Below are positions 44,555 to 53,850 of a stretch of 64,000 nt of DNA, piece by piece (within the stretch, counting starts at the first letter, position 1; every line of letters begins with the position of its first letter). The stretch lies in the NCBI GenBank assembly GCA_964354855.1, contig CAYHBO010000004.1, forward strand, positions 4,263-68,262. Reading direction: 5' to 3'. Both the position numbers and the translations under genes were made by a program. The DNA comes from CAYHBO01 sp964354855. GTDB taxonomy: Bacteria > Babelota > Babeliae > Babelales > RVW-14. The notes below the pieces were generated by a model. That model saw nothing but the letters and a program-made list of their open reading frames with translations, did not search any database and had not been told where the DNA came from.

Positions 44555-45510
44555 TAAAAAATATGTTTAGATTATTTATTACTTTCTGTATAACGCTGTT
44601 GGCAACAACTACAATCAACACAACTCCTGCAACACCCCCCATAGAAATTACTAAAAAAAAATATGAACTTTGCATAGCTAGCATGTTTCAAAATGAAGCC
44701 TCTCGCTTAAAAGAATGGATTGAATATCATCACATAGCCGGCATAGAACATTTTTATCTCTATAACAACGAAAGCAATGACAATTGGCAAGAAGTAGTTT
44801 CTCCCTATGTTCAAAGAGGGCTTGTAGAAATAATAGACTGGCCTACCCTCTCTTCTTCTGATTGGGGACTACCACAAAGATGTGCCTATAGAGATGCACT
44901 AAAAAAAACTGAAACTATATCAGAATGGCTTGCATTAATAGATCTAGACGAATTCATATTACCATTACAAGGAACTACCATCAGTGAATGTCTAAAGATT
45001 TTTTTTCCCGATGCAACCGCAATATACGTTAACTGGCTACACTTCGGCACAGGAGGAATAACTCTCGCGCCAGAAGATTCAATGCTTTTAAAACTTACCG
45101 CATGTAGCAATAGAACCCATCCCTGTAACGGCGGAGGAAAAAGTATTGTAAAGCCAGCAAAGGTAAATATTGATAATGTTTGGACGGTTCATTATTGCCC
45201 TCTACGAGATGGCTTTCATTATTACAATGTAAATTACAATCGACTGAACTTCAACAATAAAGGAATACTACAGCTAAATTATAACCACGATAATAGATAT
45301 ATTCAGATTAACCACTATAGAATGGGTGACGAGTCGTATTTCTATAACATACGATTACCAAGGCAAATCAAAGGAAAATTAAGCGAAACCCTTTTATGGG
45401 AACATTATCATGCATTCAATCAAGAAAAAGATGACACAATTATAAAATTTATTCAAACCAAACACCCCGAAAAATATAAAGAATTCTGGAAGAAATTTTC
45501 GGGTAACTAG
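44551..45510 (+). CDS. exported GT92-type glycosyltransferase
   Basis: 319 residues; the ATG overlaps the TGA of a tiny upstream frame. Signal segment IKNMFRLFITFCITLLATTTINT. GT92 motifs: MFQNEASRLKEWIEYHHIAG, HFYLYNNESNDNW, LIDLDEFILP, NWLHFGTGG (usual NWRHFGTNN), SIVKPAKV, INHYRMGDE and RLPRQIKG. It is more diverged than the 41-43 kb pair, sharing the frame but not the loops, so it is an older duplicate. Confidence 0.83.
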   Translation: MIKNMFRLFITFCITLLATTTINTTPATPPIEITKKKYELCIASMFQNEASRLKEWIEYHHIAGIEHFYLYNNESNDNWQEVVSPYVQRGLVEIIDWPTLSSSDWGLPQRCAYRDALKKTETISEWLALIDLDEFILPLQGTTISECLKIFFPDATAIYVNWLHFGTGGITLAPEDSMLLKLTACSNRTHPCNGGGKSIVKPAKVNIDNVWTVHYCPLRDGFHYYNVNYNRLNFNNKGILQLNYNHDNRYIQINHYRMGDESYFYNIRLPRQIKGKLSETLLWEHYHAFNQEKDDTIIKFIQTKHPEKYKEFWKKFSGN

Positions 45511-45638
45511 AATACTCACAGAAAAACATTGTCACAATTAAACTTTTGTATCATCCTAATCTAAAATTTCAAGAGACTTATTGAACAATCACGGCTAAAG
45601 AAATTTAACCGTTTGCTTAAAGGGAAAGAGTTTATTCT

Positions 45639-46742
45639 ATGAAGAAGATTATCGCCTTCTATAGTTTGTTATATTGCAGTTTTCTCGGCGCAGTCAATGT
45701 TCCAGAAACACTAAGATTTTACTCTAAAATGAACTCTTTAATAAACACAAAAAGTTCAGTGATTAGCACTAAATTATTAAAGTTCAATGAAGAACTAGAA
45801 AGCGCACACAATGGATCAATCATAGAAGAAGGCAATGGCTATTTAATTGTCATCCGTAATGAAACAAGCAACTTGCTCTGTAATTTATGTAAGATAAGAG
45901 TCTCAGAAATGAAGCTAGCTCATCTCGATAAAAACTTTGAACAAGTAGGCAAGATAAAAACCATTACCATTAAACCTTCAATTGGCCCTGAAGATCCACG
46001 ACTTTTTAGATGGCATGGAGAGTTATATCTCACCTACAATGATGAACCTTATGAACATATCCATACAAAGAGGCCAATCCAATTCCCTTCAAGGCGTTTA
46101 TTTGTTGGCAAACTTAATATAACTGAAGCATCCATCTCAGATGCTAAACCTATTGCTGAAACAGACTTCCTTTTAACCGACATAGAAAAAAATTGGGTAC
46201 CATTTGAATATCCTGAACAACATGGTGATCTTTATTATATTTATATGACATCACCTTACAGAATTCTCAAAATAGATGCTTCTCAAGAGCAACTTTTAGG
46301 AACTTCGTGCAAAATAAAAAGTCAACTTGTTTATCGTAATCAACAACCGTCTTCTTATTTATGGGAAAATGATGTTTGGGGAGACATTAGAGGTGGCACT
46401 CCAGCACGATTAGTTGACGGAGTCTACATAACTTTTTTTCACGCCTGGAAAAAATGTCCCGACACTAAAAACTTTTTTTACATGATGGGGGCTTATACTT
46501 TTGAAGCACAACCTCCCTTTAGAATACTGCAAATAACCCCAAATCCAATTTTATTCAAAGATGTTTATACAGCAAATTACAGAGATGATCATATTCGCAC
46601 CACCTACCCAGCTGGATTTGCTATAGAAAAAAAAGGGGAAGACACTATTCTACATATCTCTTGTGGCGAAAATGATAAAGCCACTCGAATTGTTTCTTTA
46701 AACTATAAAGATTTGCTGCAAACAATGGTACCGGTTATTTAA
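45639..46742 (+). CDS. exported GH130-like five-bladed propeller protein 1
   Basis: 367 residues, ribosome site gggaaagag. Signal peptide MKKIIAFYSLLYCSFLGA. The mature part looks like a five-bladed beta-propeller of the GH130/GH43-related type: NGSIIEEGNGYLIVIR (blade 1), GPEDPRLFRWHGELYLTYND (about 115-134, with the EDPR of GH130), KNWVPFEY, RGGTPARLVDGVYITFFHAW and YPAGFAIEKK...ISCGENDKATRIV. GH130 enzymes phosphorolyse or hydrolyse beta-mannosides. The CNLCKIR segment (Cys-x2-Cys) is an addition. First of three tandem copies. The assignment is by pattern only. Confidence 0.55.
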   Translation: MKKIIAFYSLLYCSFLGAVNVPETLRFYSKMNSLINTKSSVISTKLLKFNEELESAHNGSIIEEGNGYLIVIRNETSNLLCNLCKIRVSEMKLAHLDKNFEQVGKIKTITIKPSIGPEDPRLFRWHGELYLTYNDEPYEHIHTKRPIQFPSRRLFVGKLNITEASISDAKPIAETDFLLTDIEKNWVPFEYPEQHGDLYYIYMTSPYRILKIDASQEQLLGTSCKIKSQLVYRNQQPSSYLWENDVWGDIRGGTPARLVDGVYITFFHAWKKCPDTKNFFYMMGAYTFEAQPPFRILQITPNPILFKDVYTANYRDDHIRTTYPAGFAIEKKGEDTILHISCGENDKATRIVSLNYKDLLQTMVPVI

Positions 46743-46756
46743 TACAGAGAAACTCA

Positions 46757-47860
46757 ATGGTCAAAAACTTATCCTCACTAATCAAAATTTCAGCCGCATC
46801 ATTATGCTGTAGCCTCTCCCTTTTTGCTGTTTCATCAAAGGTTAATAAAACCGATAGAAACAAGTTTTACACAAAACTACAATCGTGCATGATTATGCAG
46901 AACGCAGTCATAACAACTAAGCTGCTTTCATTTGCAGAGCCTTTAAGTAACGCAATTAATGGCTCAATTCTTGAATATGAGAATGGATATTTACTCGTTT
47001 TTCGCGATCATACCAGCAAAAAACTATGCAAACAGTGTCCGATCAGAAGATCAGAAATACAGATGGTAGTTCTCGATCAACATTTTAATCAAAATTCACC
47101 AATACAAACCATCACCCCACTATCTGCTTATTGCCCCGAGGACCCTCGTCTTCATAAAGTTAATGGCAATTTTTTTGTAACTTACAATGATGAACCTTAC
47201 ACACATGCACATCACACGAAAAGTCACGAATGGCTCTGTAGACGCGTTTTTACAGGCAAGCTTGATCCTATCAAAGCAACCCTCTCAGACATCAGAGAAG
47301 TTCCAAGTCCTATAAAAAATTTAAGATATCGAGAAAAAAATTGGGTTCCTTTTGAATATCAAGATAACTTACATTTCATCTACGCCACTGACCCCTATAC
47401 TATTTTCAATGTACAAGATATAAAAGATTCACGAGCAGCAGCTTTGTGTAACACAAAATTCGCACCTGTTTACAACGTATGGGACCAGAGTATTTGGGGG
47501 CCTATCTTTGGAGGCACTCCTGCACGTCTTGTTGACGACGTATACATTGCCTTTTTTCATGCATGGAAAAAATGTCCTGATAAAAAAAATCTTTACTATG
47601 TGATGGGCGCTTATGCTTTTGAACCAAATCCACCATTCAAAATTCTTGCCATAACCCCTGAGCCCATTTTTTTTAAAGACGCATATTCCGCAAAACATGC
47701 TGAAGCTAAAAAACACATCTTATATCCTGCTGGCTTTGCTATCGAAAAAAAAGAAAATAAAACAATACTTCATGTTTCTTGTGGAGAAAATGATTCATCA
47801 ACACGCATTGTTTCAATTGACAAGGATCGTTTATTAGCGACAATGGTACTCGTCCCTTAG
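46757..47860 (+). CDS. exported GH130-like five-bladed propeller protein 2
   Basis: 367 residues, 14 bp after copy 1 with a weak ribosome site (probable coupling). Signal peptide LIKISAASLCCSLSLFA. Same blades: NGSILEYENGYLLVFRD, CPEDPRLHKVNGNFFVTYND, REKNWVPFEYQDN, FGGTPARLVDDVYIAFFHAW and YPAGFAIEKK...SCGENDSSTRIV. It shares the CKQCPIR pair (CxxC). Close to copy 3. Confidence 0.55.
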   Translation: MVKNLSSLIKISAASLCCSLSLFAVSSKVNKTDRNKFYTKLQSCMIMQNAVITTKLLSFAEPLSNAINGSILEYENGYLLVFRDHTSKKLCKQCPIRRSEIQMVVLDQHFNQNSPIQTITPLSAYCPEDPRLHKVNGNFFVTYNDEPYTHAHHTKSHEWLCRRVFTGKLDPIKATLSDIREVPSPIKNLRYREKNWVPFEYQDNLHFIYATDPYTIFNVQDIKDSRAAALCNTKFAPVYNVWDQSIWGPIFGGTPARLVDDVYIAFFHAWKKCPDKKNLYYVMGAYAFEPNPPFKILAITPEPIFFKDAYSAKHAEAKKHILYPAGFAIEKKENKTILHVSCGENDSSTRIVSIDKDRLLATMVLVP

Positions 47861-47872
47861 GAGCATTTTGCG

Positions 47873-48964
47873 ATGAAAAATAAAGCCATTTTTTTACTAC
47901 TCTTCTACTGCTCACTTTCAATTACCTCTTCACACGCAGCAGATGCTAACGTTGCTGAGATATGCTCATTTTATGCGAATATGTACCTGGGTATCCATAA
48001 TCAAAAAACAGTTATTAATACTAAATTACTCAGTTTTAAAGAACCTATTAATACCGTTGTAAACGGCTCAATTATCGAATACGAAAATGATTATTTAATG
48101 GTTTTTCGTCATGATACAAGACAACGGCTTTGTAGCGAATGTCCTCTTACAAGATCAGAAATTAACATGGTTAAGCTTGACCAAGAATTCAATCAAAAAT
48201 CCCCCATACAAACAGTCGCGCTAACTTCCTCCTATGACCCTGAAGATCCTCGTGTTTATCAATGTAATGGTGAATTATTCATAGTTTATAATGACGAGCC
48301 GATTATTCATCAACACATCAATGGTCACCCGAAATGGCTCGGTCGACGCTTGTTTACAGGAAAACTTGATCCTATAACAGCATCACTCACCAACATTGTT
48401 CAGGTCCCTCATGCAGGCATACTGTTAACTTTTAGAGAAAAAAATTGGGTACCTTTTGAACATCAAGGGAATGCCCATTTCATTTACGCTACCGACCCCT
48501 ACACCATTATCGATATAACAAATCTCAAAGATTCTCCATCAGAATCGCGCTGCCGCACGATTCCCCTAAATGTTTACAATTTCTGGGACAAAGATCTTTG
48601 GGGCCCAATCAATGGTGGAACCCCAGCACGCCTTGTTGATGATGTTTATCTTACCTTTTTTCACACCTGGAAATGGAGTCCTGATAAAAGAAATCTTTAC
48701 TATGTCATGGGGGCTTATACCTTTGAACCCAATCCACCTTTCAAAATCACAGCAATAACACCAAACCCTATTTTATTTCAAGACGCTTTTACCGCAAAGC
48801 ATCTTGAAGATTGGAAACACGTTGTATACCCTGCAGGATTTGTCATTGATAAAAAATCTAAAAAAACAATTCTACACGTTTCTTGTGGAGAAAATGATGC
48901 TTCAACGCGTATTGTTTCAATGGATTGGGATATTCTTAAACAAACCATGGTGCCCGTAGATTAA
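47873..48964 (+). CDS. exported GH130-like five-bladed propeller protein 3
   Basis: 363 residues, with ggag before the ATG and 12 bp after copy 2. Signal peptide MKNKAIFLLLFYCSLSITSSHA. Blades: NGSIIEYENDYLMVFRHD, DPEDPRVYQCNGELFIVYND, REKNWVPFEHQGN, NGGTPARLVDDVYLTFFHTW and YPAGFVIDKK...SCGENDASTRIV. CSECPLT again gives the CxxC pair. Three copies in a row with conserved active-site-like blocks argue for real function. The GT25 array starts 11 bp later, so one long operon is likely. Confidence 0.55.
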   Translation: MKNKAIFLLLFYCSLSITSSHAADANVAEICSFYANMYLGIHNQKTVINTKLLSFKEPINTVVNGSIIEYENDYLMVFRHDTRQRLCSECPLTRSEINMVKLDQEFNQKSPIQTVALTSSYDPEDPRVYQCNGELFIVYNDEPIIHQHINGHPKWLGRRLFTGKLDPITASLTNIVQVPHAGILLTFREKNWVPFEHQGNAHFIYATDPYTIIDITNLKDSPSESRCRTIPLNVYNFWDKDLWGPINGGTPARLVDDVYLTFFHTWKWSPDKRNLYYVMGAYTFEPNPPFKITAITPNPILFQDAFTAKHLEDWKHVVYPAGFVIDKKSKKTILHVSCGENDASTRIVSMDWDILKQTMVPVD

Positions 48965-48975
48965 GAAAGACGCTT

Positions 48976-49908
48976 ATGATCATAAAAGTACTATTTTTAG
49001 CAATTTATTTTTTAAGTAATTTCTTACATGCCAATCTTGAACCTTACTTAAAACCAGCGCTGAACAAAGGCAATAACCACACGATTGAAGGCATTGATTT
49101 CATTTATATGATCAACCTTGATAAACGCCCTGAAAAATTTCTCATAAGCATCGAGATTCTCGCTCCTTATAACATTACCCCTTACCGATTCTCTGCCGTT
49201 AATGGTTGGGAGCTTCCGGTAGAAACACTCAATAGCATTGGCGTAAAGTATGATAAGTCCATGAAGAAAAATTTAACAGGCAGCGCTTACCTACCAAAAA
49301 ACAAAGGGTGTCGATCTGATGAAAAAATGCATACTCCAGGAAGAAATTATGTATGCCATACTCTCTCTCCAGGAGCAATAGGATGCGCACTAAGCCATAT
49401 CTCAGTTCTCCATGATGCTTATAAATCAAATTACCAACGCATCTGGGTTATGGAAGATGATATCGATGTAAAGAGAAATCCTCATCTCATCACAGCCTAC
49501 ATAGAAAAGCTTAACGCATTAGTTGGTAAAGATAATTGGGATATTTTATTTACCGATCAAGATTACAAAGATAACGATACCGGAGTCCCGGTCCTCTGCA
49601 AAAGTTATAATCAACGACCTAATTTTACCCCATTAAACCCTAAACGTTTTAAGCAAAGAATAAAGGTCGATGATGATTTTATAAAAACAGGCGCACGCTA
49701 TGGGGCACATTCAATGATTATTCAAAAATCTGGCATAAAAAAACTCCTCGATTTTTTCAATCACTATAAAATTTTCTGGCCCTATGACATAGATTATTAC
49801 GCTATTAATGACATACAGCTTTACACCGTAAGCGATGATATCGTTTCAAACACCCCAAAGTCAGGGTCAGACAATGGTAAACCTCGTTATCAGCAAGAGA
49901 AAGGATAA
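48976..49908 (+). CDS. exported GT25-type glycosyltransferase 1
   Basis: 310 residues. Signal peptide MIIKVLFLAIYFLSNFLHA. GT25 core (the family of LOS galactosyltransferases and of the C-terminal domain of collagen galactosyltransferase): GIDFIYMINLDKRPEKF, YRFSAVNGWEL, GAIGCALSHISVLHDAY, VMEDDIDV (acidic EDD metal motif), WDILFTDQDY and GARYGAHSMII. Most diverged of the seven GT25 genes here, with a longer GCRSDEKMHTPGRNYVCH loop. Confidence 0.85.
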   Translation: MIIKVLFLAIYFLSNFLHANLEPYLKPALNKGNNHTIEGIDFIYMINLDKRPEKFLISIEILAPYNITPYRFSAVNGWELPVETLNSIGVKYDKSMKKNLTGSAYLPKNKGCRSDEKMHTPGRNYVCHTLSPGAIGCALSHISVLHDAYKSNYQRIWVMEDDIDVKRNPHLITAYIEKLNALVGKDNWDILFTDQDYKDNDTGVPVLCKSYNQRPNFTPLNPKRFKQRIKVDDDFIKTGARYGAHSMIIQKSGIKKLLDFFNHYKIFWPYDIDYYAINDIQLYTVSDDIVSNTPKSGSDNGKPRYQQEKG

Positions 49909-49983
49909 AAACATCATCAGCACCAATTATTTAGCTACTAACGTTATTCGTTTATATTTCAACAAATGAACAGAGGAGTCCTA

Positions 49984-50967
49984 ATGAAGATAATTTCTCA
50001 TATTTTTAAATACACACTTTTGTTATTAATATTATCAAGCAAGCAATGTTCAGGATTCGTCCTCTTGCAAGACCTCCTTGCCCTAAGCCAACAAGGACTC
50101 GTCCCTCCAAAAAGCCCTGTCGAATTCAAAAATCAAGCTATTAACTTTCTGGCATTAAGCAAAAATCTTGGATTTGAATTTCCTTCAAAATTAGCAAGAT
50201 ACTATCAAACCATAGACCGCTCCGTTGATAAAGACTGTATTTACAAAGATGTTTACGATCAAACCGTTGATAATCGAAACATAGATGGTTGGTTTGATAA
50301 AAGACTCATTATCCTTCTTGCTATCATTGATAATTTTCAGTCAAAAACTAACATCTCAGGAAACGTTGCAGAAATTGGAGTATGGCAAGGAAGATCATTT
50401 ATCCCACTCATACTTCTTACACGCAACGATGAATGCGCCTTAGCAATCGACTGTTTTGAACAGTACGAGTCAAATCTCGATAATTCAGGTGGAAGCGCTT
50501 GCAGTACCAGTATATTTATCAAAAATGTCACTTCCTATTGCCAAGACCTTACTAAATTACGAAAGATCAAAGGTGATTCTTTTAAATTCACCGCACAGGA
50601 TTATCTTAAAGAAACAACGAATAATCAAGGAATTAGAATATTCAGTATTGATGGCTGTCATGAAGCTCTACCTACTGAACGCGATATGGAAAACGCATTT
50701 AAGTGTTTAGTTGATGGCGGAATTGTAATTATGGATGATTATTTTCATGAAACATGGCCTGGCGTTTCTGAAGGGACTAATCGCTTTATGCTAAAAAATG
50801 AAGGTAAATTAAAACCATTTTTTATTGGTTGGAATAAAATATTTTTTGCGAAGCCTGACCATGTCAAAGAATATTATGAACTCATAAAAAGTGTTATCGT
50901 CCCAAAAGACTTAAACATAAAGAAATTTTTTGGAGTTGATACACTTATCTATGACCCAAGACCTTAA
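49984..50967 (+). CDS. exported class I methyltransferase (TylF/Methyltransf_24-like)
   Basis: 327 residues, from the ATG after ggag (an ATG at 49966 lacks a ribosome site). Signal segment IISHIFKYTLLLLILSSKQCSG. Core: NVAEIGVWQGRSFIPLILL (SAM loop, about residue 129), ALAIDCFEQYE, FSIDGCHEALPTERDMENAF and GGIVIMDDYFHETWPGV. It differs from the 38287 enzyme in the N-terminal half and in the specificity loop. Located inside the GT25 array, it may cap or methylate the same glycan (inference). Confidence 0.75.
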   Translation: MKIISHIFKYTLLLLILSSKQCSGFVLLQDLLALSQQGLVPPKSPVEFKNQAINFLALSKNLGFEFPSKLARYYQTIDRSVDKDCIYKDVYDQTVDNRNIDGWFDKRLIILLAIIDNFQSKTNISGNVAEIGVWQGRSFIPLILLTRNDECALAIDCFEQYESNLDNSGGSACSTSIFIKNVTSYCQDLTKLRKIKGDSFKFTAQDYLKETTNNQGIRIFSIDGCHEALPTERDMENAFKCLVDGGIVIMDDYFHETWPGVSEGTNRFMLKNEGKLKPFFIGWNKIFFAKPDHVKEYYELIKSVIVPKDLNIKKFFGVDTLIYDPRP

Positions 50968-50982
50968 AGAATAGGGGAAATC

Positions 50983-51900
50983 ATGAAGATTGCTTGGTTA
51001 TTATTATTTTTTTTCATACAAAGCACAATTACTCCAACAGACCTAACAAAGTATTTTAAAAAACCAATCAATAAATCAAGCAATCACACCATGAAAGGGA
51101 TTGATTTTATCTATATGATTAATCTCGATCAACGACCTGAAAAATTTAAAAGTTGCACCAAGCAATTATCATATTATGACATTCACCCGTACCGATTTTC
51201 TGCGGTTAATGGTTGGGAACTTTCACTTGAAACTATTAATGATCTTGGTGTAAAATATGATAAAACAATGCCAAAGGATCTCTTGGCAACCTGTTTTCTT
51301 CCTCAGAATAAGGGAACTCCTCTTGATGAAATCATGGGGATTAAAGAAAGAACTTATTTCCATCATCACGTTGAAAAAGGAACTATTGGCATAATACTTA
51401 GCCATCTCTCAGTATTATACGATGCATATAAATCAAAATATGACTGTATTTGGGTCATGGAAGATGATATTGAAGTAATTAGAGATCCACGCCTCATAAG
51501 TCTCTTCATCTATAAACTTGATGCATTGGTCGGTAAAAAAAACTGGGACATTCTCTTCACAGATAAAGATACTAAAGATAGAAATGGCAATTATGTTCCC
51601 TGCTTAAGTTACGCTCCTCGACCAAATTTTACACCAAAAAATCCAGAACGTTTTGCTCTTCGAGAACAAATAAGTCCTGACTTTATGAAAATAGGCGCTC
51701 GTTATGGAACTTATTCAATGATAGTAAAAAGATCAGCAATTAAAAAAATTCTTGATTTCTCTAATCAATACAAGTTATTTCTTCCTTATGACATGGATTT
51801 TTATTTACCCAATAATATAAAAATTTACACTGTTACTAATGATATCGTATCAACCCAGCCTCAAGCTCCTTCTGACAATGCAACGCAGGGATATAAATAA
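50983..51900 (+). CDS. exported GT25-type glycosyltransferase 2
   Basis: 305 residues, ribosome site agggg. Signal peptide MKIAWLLLFFFIQSTITPT, followed by the DLTKYFKK lead shared by copies 2-7. GT25 core: GIDFIYMINLDQRPEKF, YRFSAVNGWELSLET, GTIGIILSHLSVLYDAY, VMEDDIEV, WDILFTDKDTKD and GARYGTYSMIV. The C-terminus SDNATQGYK is shorter than in the others. Confidence 0.87.
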   Translation: MKIAWLLLFFFIQSTITPTDLTKYFKKPINKSSNHTMKGIDFIYMINLDQRPEKFKSCTKQLSYYDIHPYRFSAVNGWELSLETINDLGVKYDKTMPKDLLATCFLPQNKGTPLDEIMGIKERTYFHHHVEKGTIGIILSHLSVLYDAYKSKYDCIWVMEDDIEVIRDPRLISLFIYKLDALVGKKNWDILFTDKDTKDRNGNYVPCLSYAPRPNFTPKNPERFALREQISPDFMKIGARYGTYSMIVKRSAIKKILDFSNQYKLFLPYDMDFYLPNNIKIYTVTNDIVSTQPQAPSDNATQGYK

Positions 51901-51939
51901 AAGAAAAAAAACCAATAAATAATGAATAGGGAGATAATA

Positions 51940-52878
51940 ATGAAGATTCTAAAATTACTATTGCTTTTTCTTATCTACAACTCAATCGCATCTGCTGATC
52001 TGACGAAACATTTTAAAAAAATAGCCGCTCAAGATAAATCAGGCAATCATTCTATGAAAGGCATTGATTTTATTTACACCATCAATCTTAATCAACGACC
52101 TGAAAAATTCGAAAATTGCACAAAACAACTCACCCCTTTCGGTATTCATCCCTATCGCTTTTCAGCCGTCAATGGCTGGGAACTCTCCCTGGAAACCATC
52201 AATGATGTTGGGGTCCACTATGACCCATCTATGAAAAAAGGTATGTGGGGAACAAGTTATTTAATTGAAGATAAGGGAAAAGAATTCCATGAGATCATGC
52301 ATATTAAAGACAGAACTTATTTTTGTCACTGTACCTCTCGCGGAGCCATCGGAATCGTATTAAGCCATCTCTCTGTACTCAATGACGCCTATACATCAGG
52401 ATATGAAAGAGTTTGGATCATGGAAGATGACATCGAAATACTCAGAGACCCTCGTCTGATTTGCTCATCAATCGAAGAACTTGATACTCTCGTTGGAAAA
52501 GATGGTTGGGATTTTCTCTATACTGATCAGGACACACGAGACAATAACACTGGTCAATATGTTCCATGCTTAGGCTACGCTCCTCGACCAGACATGACAC
52601 CACAGAATACAGACCGTTATGTCAAAAGAACGGCAATTAGCTCTAATCTAATGCAAATTGGAGCTCGCTACGGCGCCTATTCAATGATTGTACAACGATC
52701 AGGTATGAAAAAAATTCTCGATTTCTATAAAGATCATAACATGTTCCTTCCTTATGACATGGACTTATTCACACCTCATAACGTAAAACACTTCTGTATC
52801 ATCGATAGCATCATATCGCATAAACCTGGATCTCCTACCGATAATGGCGAACCTCGTTATGAAAAAAATCAAAAGTAA
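51940..52878 (+). CDS. exported GT25-type glycosyltransferase 3
   Basis: 312 residues, begun at the ATG after gggag (an ATG at 51922 would precede the ribosome site). Signal peptide MKILKLLLLFLIYNSIASA. GT25 core: GIDFIYTINLNQRPEKF (Asn in place of the usual Asp), YRFSAVNGWELSLET, GAIGIVLSHLSVLNDAY, IMEDDIEI, WDFLYTDQDTRD and GARYGAYSMIV. Ends SDNGEP-type (TDNGEPRYEKNQK). Confidence 0.87.
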   Translation: MKILKLLLLFLIYNSIASADLTKHFKKIAAQDKSGNHSMKGIDFIYTINLNQRPEKFENCTKQLTPFGIHPYRFSAVNGWELSLETINDVGVHYDPSMKKGMWGTSYLIEDKGKEFHEIMHIKDRTYFCHCTSRGAIGIVLSHLSVLNDAYTSGYERVWIMEDDIEILRDPRLICSSIEELDTLVGKDGWDFLYTDQDTRDNNTGQYVPCLGYAPRPDMTPQNTDRYVKRTAISSNLMQIGARYGAYSMIVQRSGMKKILDFYKDHNMFLPYDMDLFTPHNVKHFCIIDSIISHKPGSPTDNGEPRYEKNQK

Positions 52879-52896
52879 TTTTTACGGAAGAAAAAT

Positions 52897-53832
52897 ATGA
52901 AAATACTGAAATTATTATTACTTCTACTCATGCAACATACAATCGTATCTGCAGATCTTACTCAATATTTTAAAAAGCTAACGCCTCAAGATAAAATTGG
53001 CAATCATTCAATGAAAGGAATTGATTTTATCTACATGATCAATCTCGATCAACGCCCTGAACGTTTTGAAGGATGTACTAAACAATTGTCACCTTATGAC
53101 ATTCACCCTTATCGTTTTTCAGCCGTCAATGGTTGGGAACTCTCTTTAGAAAAGCTCAATGAACTTGGTGTTAAATATGATAAAACCATGAGACAAAATC
53201 TATGGGGCACCTACTACATAGCAGGAAGCAAAGGGGAACAAAATCATGAAGTTATGCAGGTTGAAAATAGAAATTATTTTAGCCACTGTATGGCTCCAGG
53301 CCCTGTCGGAATCGCGTTAAGCCATTTATCAGTACTCCATGATGCATATGAATCAGGTCATAACAGAGTTTGGGTCATGGAAGATGATATTACTGTACAT
53401 AAAAACCCACATCTCATCAGTGATCTGATTGAGCAACTTGATAACTTAGTTGGCAAAGATGGATGGGATATCCTTTTTACCGATCAAGACATTCTCGATG
53501 GAAATGGTAAATACATTCCTTGCTTGGGCTATGCATATCGACCAAATTTTAACCCAGACAACCCAGAACGATTTGCTCAACGAACCCTAATCTCTCCTAC
53601 ATTTATGAAAATTGGAGCTCGTTATGGTGCTCACTCTATGATTGTACAAAGACATGCAATGAAGAAGCTTCTAGACTTTTTCAATCAATACAACTTATTT
53701 TTACCGATAGATATGGATATGTTTCTACCCAATAATATGAATTATTACTGCCTAACAAGCGACATTGTATCTAACACACCAGGAGCATCTTCTGATAATG
53801 GCGCCCCAAATTATAAAAAAAATCAAAAATAA
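52897..53832 (+). CDS. exported GT25-type glycosyltransferase 4
   Basis: 311 residues. Signal peptide MKILKLLLLLLMQHTIVSA. GT25 core: GIDFIYMINLDQRPERF (41-57), YRFSAVNGWEL (72-82), VGIALSHLSVLHDAY (137-151), VMEDDITV (160-167, EDD at 162-164), WDILFTDQD and GARYGAHSMIVQ. It pairs with copy 5 (WGTYY(I/V)(A/V)GSK and the same loop), indicating recent duplication. Confidence 0.88.
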   Translation: MKILKLLLLLLMQHTIVSADLTQYFKKLTPQDKIGNHSMKGIDFIYMINLDQRPERFEGCTKQLSPYDIHPYRFSAVNGWELSLEKLNELGVKYDKTMRQNLWGTYYIAGSKGEQNHEVMQVENRNYFSHCMAPGPVGIALSHLSVLHDAYESGHNRVWVMEDDITVHKNPHLISDLIEQLDNLVGKDGWDILFTDQDILDGNGKYIPCLGYAYRPNFNPDNPERFAQRTLISPTFMKIGARYGAHSMIVQRHAMKKLLDFFNQYNLFLPIDMDMFLPNNMNYYCLTSDIVSNTPGASSDNGAPNYKKNQK

Positions 53833-53850
53833 AATAGTCAGGACAAATTC

